Shown here piece after piece: positions 60,112 through 64,000 of a stretch of DNA of 64,000 nt (position 1 is its first letter; each line of letters starts with the position of its first letter). This stretch comes from JBMFVE01 sp049966155. Its GTDB lineage: Bacteria; Bacteroidota; Ignavibacteria; Kryptoniales; JAKASW01. The stretch is from the NCBI GenBank assembly GCA_049966155.1, contig JBMFVE010000003.1:1-64000 (forward strand), written 5' to 3'. The position numbers and the translations under genes were made by a program. The notes beneath the pieces are model-generated. The model saw only the letters and a program-made list of their open reading frames with translations. It was not told the DNA's origin and made no database searches.

Positions 60112-62469
60112 ATGTTTAAAAGATTCATTGGCATACTTATTTTTGTTTTCCTGGTTACCGGGAATTTAATTGCTCAACTTCCCGGAACCGAAAGCGATAG
60201 GGTTTTATTACCAAACGGGTGGATGTTGTCACCAGCAGGAAAATATATTGGGCTGGGAGACCTTCCATTAAATGCAGCAGTTACGTTAGACCAGAAATTC
60301 CTTGCGGTTACCCATGCTGGAATGTCCAGTCCAAAGCTAATGCTTGTTGACTTAAACAAAATGAAGGTTGTTCAATCGATATCCTTGAAGGACAGCTGGT
60401 ACGGTATTGGATTTTATTTAAAAAGGTTGTTTGTTTCTGGTGGAAATGAAAACTGCGTATATGTTTTTAAAATTACAAATGGTGGCATTCTTGTCCCTGA
60501 AGACACAATTGCCTTTGAACCCCCGTTTCCCAAATACTTTGGCTGGATTGCCGGACTTGATGTGCACAAAGGGATTCTTGCAGTGGTTATGCGAGGTGAC
60601 AGTACTTTACGTTATTGCAACCTCACTTCTGGGAAAAAGACCAAAGTTAAACTTGAAGGAATGCCGTATGATTGCAAGTTCGCACCTGATGGAACACTTC
60701 TGATTTCACTCTGGGATTCGAAGAAGGTTGTCGCATACCGTGGGGATATGAAACTTTATGAAGTAGCAACAGGGACCCATCCAAACGAAATTGAAATATC
60801 ATCTGACGGGAACACAGCTATGGTGGCTGATGCGAACGACAACAGCGTAACTTTTATAAGCTTGAGTAAACAGAAGGTTCAGGCAAAGGTTGTAACAGGC
60901 CTCTATCCCGACTCCCCGCAGGGTTCAACGACAAATTCGGTTTGCTTTGCAGGGAAATTTGCCCTGGCTGCAAATGCAGATAACAATTCATTGACCGTCA
61001 TTGATATTTCAAATAGTTCAAGGCCAATTCCAGTTGGATTTATACCGGTTGGATGGTACCCGACAAAAGTAATTTACCTGAACAATAAAACTGTTCTGGT
61101 GCTCAACGGAAAAGGCAACCGATCTTACGCCAATCCGGAACATACTTTTGAAAGTGATCGTGGATATATCGGGACGCTTTTGAAAGGTACACTGTCGTAC
61201 TTCAAGTTTCCTGCTCGGAGACTCTTATCAAAATACACCCGGGAAGTATATCGAAATACCCCGTTCAACCCTCATGAAATGTCCGCAGCAAGATTTGAGG
61301 GAGAGAGTCCAATTCCCTCCAGAGTGGGAAATATATCTCCCATAAAGTATATCTTTTACTTTATCAAGGAAAACAGAACTTACGATCAGGTTCTTGGAGA
61401 TGTTAAAGGAGGGAATGGTGATTCATCGTTGTGCCTTTTTGGTGAAGACATTACCCCAAATACTCACAAATTAGCCCGGAGTTTTGTTCTTCTCGACAAT
61501 CTTTACTGTGATGCAGAGGTAAGCGCCGACGGGCATAATTGGTCAACAGCAGCTTATGCTACTGATTTTGTAGAGAAGAGCTGGCCGAACAATTATGGAA
61601 GGCGTGGAGCTCCTTATGATTTTGAAGGTGGGATGCCTGCCGCAAGTCCAGATTCCGGGTACATCTGGGACCTCTGTGCACGATATGGTATTAGTTACAG
61701 GAGCTACGGTGAATTTATACAGAGCAGCCGCAGGATTGGCGACCCCGGTACAGCGAGGGAAAAGTCGCTTTCGGGTCATTACGACCCAATGTATAGAGGA
61801 TGGGATTTAAAGTATTCTGACATTGATCGTTTTGAGGAATGGAACCGCGAGTTCACAAAGTATGAAAAAGATGGAGGGCTACCGAGATTTAGCATTATTC
61901 GACTCCCTAACGACCATACAGCAGGTACAGCAAAAGGTTATCCAACGCCTCAAGCTATGGTGGCTCAAAATGACTATGCGCTCGGCCTTTTTGTTGACCG
62001 CATCACCAGAAGCAGATTTTGGAAAGAATCGGCGATTTTTGTCATAGAAGACGATGCACAGGATGGTGCTGACCACGTTGATGCGCATCGTACTGTTGGA
62101 TTAGTCATCAGCCCTTATATAAAGCGGCACTTTGTTGATCATACTTTGTATACGACTTCCTCAATGCTCCGCACCATTGAGCTGATACTTGGACTCCCAC
62201 CTATGAGCCAGTATGATGCTGCTGCAAACGTGATGTTTAACTCTTTCACAATGAATCCGGACACAAGCAGTTACACTGTCATTCAACCAAAAATAAACAT
62301 AAATGCCAGAAACCCAGTAGGCTCGTATGGTCAGCTTATGATGGAGCGCATGGATCTAAGTCATGCAGATCGTGTCCCCGATCGATTGTTTAACGAAATA
62401 ATCTGGAAGTCAATAAAGAAGACAAACATGCCTGTGCCACGGTATTCTGTTTTTTCGACAAGCCGTTAG
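60112..62469 (+). CDS. YncE-like beta-propeller fused to a phosphoesterase domain
   Basis: The 785-residue exported protein has a signal peptide at 1-22. An N-terminal seven-bladed propeller (about 40-350) includes ISSDGNTAMVADANDNSVTF and GKFALAANADNNSLTVIDIS. It is joined to a phosphoesterase domain of the acid phosphatase/phospholipase C class (about 410-760). Motifs are YFIKENRTYDQVLGDVKGG, HNWSTAAYATDFVEK, RLPNDHTAGT and VIEDDAQDGADHVDAHRTVG, which carry the metal ligands. It may hydrolyse phosphoesters or phospholipids at the envelope. Substrate unknown. Its stop overlaps that of the convergent flippase gene. Confidence 0.9.
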   Translation: MFKRFIGILIFVFLVTGNLIAQLPGTESDRVLLPNGWMLSPAGKYIGLGDLPLNAAVTLDQKFLAVTHAGMSSPKLMLVDLNKMKVVQSISLKDSWYGIGFYLKRLFVSGGNENCVYVFKITNGGILVPEDTIAFEPPFPKYFGWIAGLDVHKGILAVVMRGDSTLRYCNLTSGKKTKVKLEGMPYDCKFAPDGTLLISLWDSKKVVAYRGDMKLYEVATGTHPNEIEISSDGNTAMVADANDNSVTFISLSKQKVQAKVVTGLYPDSPQGSTTNSVCFAGKFALAANADNNSLTVIDISNSSRPIPVGFIPVGWYPTKVIYLNNKTVLVLNGKGNRSYANPEHTFESDRGYIGTLLKGTLSYFKFPARRLLSKYTREVYRNTPFNPHEMSAARFEGESPIPSRVGNISPIKYIFYFIKENRTYDQVLGDVKGGNGDSSLCLFGEDITPNTHKLARSFVLLDNLYCDAEVSADGHNWSTAAYATDFVEKSWPNNYGRRGAPYDFEGGMPAASPDSGYIWDLCARYGISYRSYGEFIQSSRRIGDPGTAREKSLSGHYDPMYRGWDLKYSDIDRFEEWNREFTKYEKDGGLPRFSIIRLPNDHTAGTAKGYPTPQAMVAQNDYALGLFVDRITRSRFWKESAIFVIEDDAQDGADHVDAHRTVGLVISPYIKRHFVDHTLYTTSSMLRTIELILGLPPMSQYDAAANVMFNSFTMNPDTSSYTVIQPKININARNPVGSYGQLMMERMDLSHADRVPDRLFNEIIWKSIKKTNMPVPRYSVFSTSR

Positions 62470-63935
62470 GTTCTTTTTCGAATTTTTATTCTCTTAATTG
62501 CTCTGATTTCCTCGGTTGTGGGAAATTTTACAAGGAGGAGAAAGAAAAAAAATACTCCGATTGACCCAAACTTTACCAGCTGGATGTGCACCATAGGCAT
62601 GAGTGATTTGTGATATATGTATAATAGCAGGCTAACGGTGAGAGCAAATCCAATTTTGGCAAGCCTCATCAACTCATATTTTACAGGAAAATATTTCTGG
62701 GATACAATATAAATCGCAGCAGCCATTGCCGCGTAAGCAAGGAGTGTCGCCCACGCTGCTCCAAACATCCCGAAACGCGGGATGAGGATTAAATTTGCAA
62801 TTACATTTACTGCAGCACCTATTCCTGTAATATATGGTAAATGCGCTGTTTTCTTTTCAATATATATTCCGGCCATAAGGTTTACGTATATACCGTTAAA
62901 CAGGTAGCCCACCAAAACTACTGGCACTATTCCCAGTCCTGACCAGTAAGCGGGATTTATAATGAATCTGTGAAATATTCTCAGTTTTACAATGTCATCT
63001 ATGTAAAGTGATACTATTAAAATTACAAAAGCACTGAAGAGTGTAAAATAAGTAAGAATTCGTGCAAAGAGCTGCTTTGCGCTCGCCTCATTTGCATGTG
63101 TCAAAAAAAACGGTCGCCATGCGTAGTCATACATTGATACAATAAGCATCATGAAAATTCCAAGACGATAATTAGCCTGATAAATACCTACCGTACTTTC
63201 ATTTGTGAGCGCAAGAAGAATTGGTCGGTCAATTACCTGAACCATCATTGCAGCGAGTCCTGCGGGTATATAAGGGAGCCCAAATTTGAGCAGTGATTTA
63301 TAGAGCTTCCAGTTAAAGGTGGCTCTAATATTTGCTGTGATTGTGGGTGCTAACATTATAATTGTAGCCAAAGATGCAGCTACTCCACTGATAAAAATTC
63401 CGATTACACCGTAATGGAACTTTAAAAGAAGAATGATATTGGCAGAAACATTAATTACGATGTTTAAAATTTTTATAAGTGCGAACTTCTTGACTTTTCT
63501 CTTAAGTCTAAGCGCAGCAAAAGGAATAACAGATAAGGAATCAAGCAGCAATACCAATGCTGCATATACTATTGCGGTATGGTACTCCACGGGTATTTCT
63601 ATGAGACTTGCAATGGGCTTATTAAATGCAATGATCAGTGACGAGAAAATTGCCCCGGTAATTACAAGCGAAAAAAATGGCGTTGAAAAGATATCTCTGT
63701 CATTGCCGATCTCTCCTGTAGAAGCATACTTAAAATACGCAGATTCCATGCCATAGACATAAATAATGTTCATAAACGCTATGTAAGAATATGCTGTAGC
63801 AACAACCCCGTATTGGTAAGTTGTCAGGACATTTGTATAAAACGGAACCAATAGAAAATTGAGAAACCTGCCCAGGATTGTGCTAACGCCGTAAACAGCA
63901 GTATCTGCACCCAGAGATTTTATCTTATCTATCAA
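62466..63935 (-). CDS. Polysaccharide flippase (MOP superfamily, Wzx-like)
   Basis: This 489-residue protein of about 14 helices belongs to the RfbX/Wzx branch. The N-terminus DTAVYGVSTILGRFLNFLLV resembles the start of O-antigen and capsule flippases. There is a central QANYRLGIFMMLIVSMYDYAW segment split by charged turns, and the C-terminus is basic (IKRIKIRKRT). It moves lipid-linked sugar repeats across the inner membrane. Polymerase or ligase genes are not in the window but may lie beyond 64000. The ATG at 63935 gives a typical length. Confidence 0.9.
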   Translation of the reverse strand: MIDKIKSLGADTAVYGVSTILGRFLNFLLVPFYTNVLTTYQYGVVATAYSYIAFMNIIYVYGMESAYFKYASTGEIGNDRDIFSTPFFSLVITGAIFSSLIIAFNKPIASLIEIPVEYHTAIVYAALVLLLDSLSVIPFAALRLKRKVKKFALIKILNIVINVSANIILLLKFHYGVIGIFISGVAASLATIIMLAPTITANIRATFNWKLYKSLLKFGLPYIPAGLAAMMVQVIDRPILLALTNESTVGIYQANYRLGIFMMLIVSMYDYAWRPFFLTHANEASAKQLFARILTYFTLFSAFVILIVSLYIDDIVKLRIFHRFIINPAYWSGLGIVPVVLVGYLFNGIYVNLMAGIYIEKKTAHLPYITGIGAAVNVIANLILIPRFGMFGAAWATLLAYAAMAAAIYIVSQKYFPVKYELMRLAKIGFALTVSLLLYIYHKSLMPMVHIQLVKFGSIGVFFFFLLLVKFPTTEEIRAIKRIKIRKRT

Positions 63936-63956
63936 GTGTACATCTAATCAAAACAG

Positions 63957-64000
63957 TTATCCGTCTGTTTTCAGATCTTTAATCTTTTTCTTCCCCATGC
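63957..64000 (-). CDS. Possible 3' end of a minus-strand gene (partial)
   Basis: Reading from the window edge on the minus strand, the frame gives MGKKKIKDLKTDG and then TAA at 63959-63957. The basic C-terminus would suit a real protein ending just before the flippase gene, cut by the window edge, but 14 codons are too few to be sure. Confidence 0.3.
   Translation of the reverse strand, partial: MGKKKIKDLKTDG

Noticed and set aside
1..64000. CRISPR arrays, prophage, insertion sequences or a replication origin
   Set aside because: I saw no regularly spaced repeats, no transposase, integrase or phage structural genes, and no dnaA or DnaA-box cluster.

Overview
The window reads as a chromosomal segment of a Gram-negative bacterium from the Bacteroidota/Ignavibacteriota side of the FCB group. 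Supporting this are a type IX secretion C-terminal sorting domain (protein at 16246-18840), a GWxTD-domain lipoprotein, six-bladed beta-propeller proteins with NHL-like blades, tolC/hldD/TonB-ExbBD envelope genes and moderate GC. That assignment is an inference from protein families; no rRNA or ribosomal protein gene is present to fix it. No CRISPR array, prophage or insertion sequence was recognised.

Layout. (1) 1-3060: a decaying accessory locus with one intact six-bladed propeller gene, broken propeller and MauE-like fragments, and two near-identical promoter-leader cassettes 2,096 bp apart. (2) 3064-8899: tetR with a palindromic operator, then an HlyD-EmrB-TolC tripartite efflux operon and a glycosyltransferase. 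(3) 9030-11143: an old-yellow-enzyme gene broken by an in-frame TGA, then an aldo/keto reductase. (4) 11378-16022: an envelope cluster of NlpC/P60 lipoprotein, small lipoprotein, M1 peptidase-like protein whose catalytic Glu is Gln, multi-pass membrane protein and peptide deformylase. (5) 16246-21316: T9SS cargo on the plus strand, converging on a GWxTD lipoprotein and a site-2 protease. (6) 21714-27580, minus strand: an eight-gene operon led by a dynamin-like GTPase and containing three paralogous C-x2-C/C-x2-H proteins, a C2H2-like protein, an unrecognised protein, a zinc-ribbon protein and an alpha/beta hydrolase. Its leader can fold into a terminator hairpin that also buries the Shine-Dalgarno of the GTPase gene. 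This is the best candidate for an undescribed system. (7) 27808-28349: a frameshifted outer-membrane-protein-like gene. (8) 28541-40130: birA, coaX, an acetyltransferase, a phosphohexomutase, a response regulator, a 1538-residue hybrid kinase and a second receiver-kinase in one overlapping run, then dprA and hldD. (9) 40158-42760, minus: galK and an eRF1-like protein. (10) 42945-43204: tRNA-Ala(CGC) and SRP RNA. (11) 43785-53797: rng, mgsA, PPi-type phosphofructokinase, then a receiver/STAS/ExbB-ExbD-ExbD-TonB/PstS-like/TPR operon. (12) 53887-56013: membrane pyrophosphatase. (13) 56072-58871, minus: dapB-dapA-dapD behind a lysine riboswitch. (14) 59046-63935: class II aldolase, a propeller-phosphoesterase fusion and a polysaccharide flippase.

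How the genes fit together. Central carbon genes (PPi-type phosphofructokinase, aldolase, methylglyoxal synthase) lie near a K+-independent-type proton-pumping pyrophosphatase, which points to pyrophosphate as an energy currency. Lysine/diaminopimelate synthesis is one transcription unit under lysine control. Much of the rest concerns the envelope: efflux, lipoproteins, TonB energisation, T9SS cargo, heptose and polysaccharide export.

Several genes look broken by single events (an in-frame TGA, a one-base loss in a G-run, frameshifted propellers). These may be real decay or assembly error; the sequence alone cannot decide.
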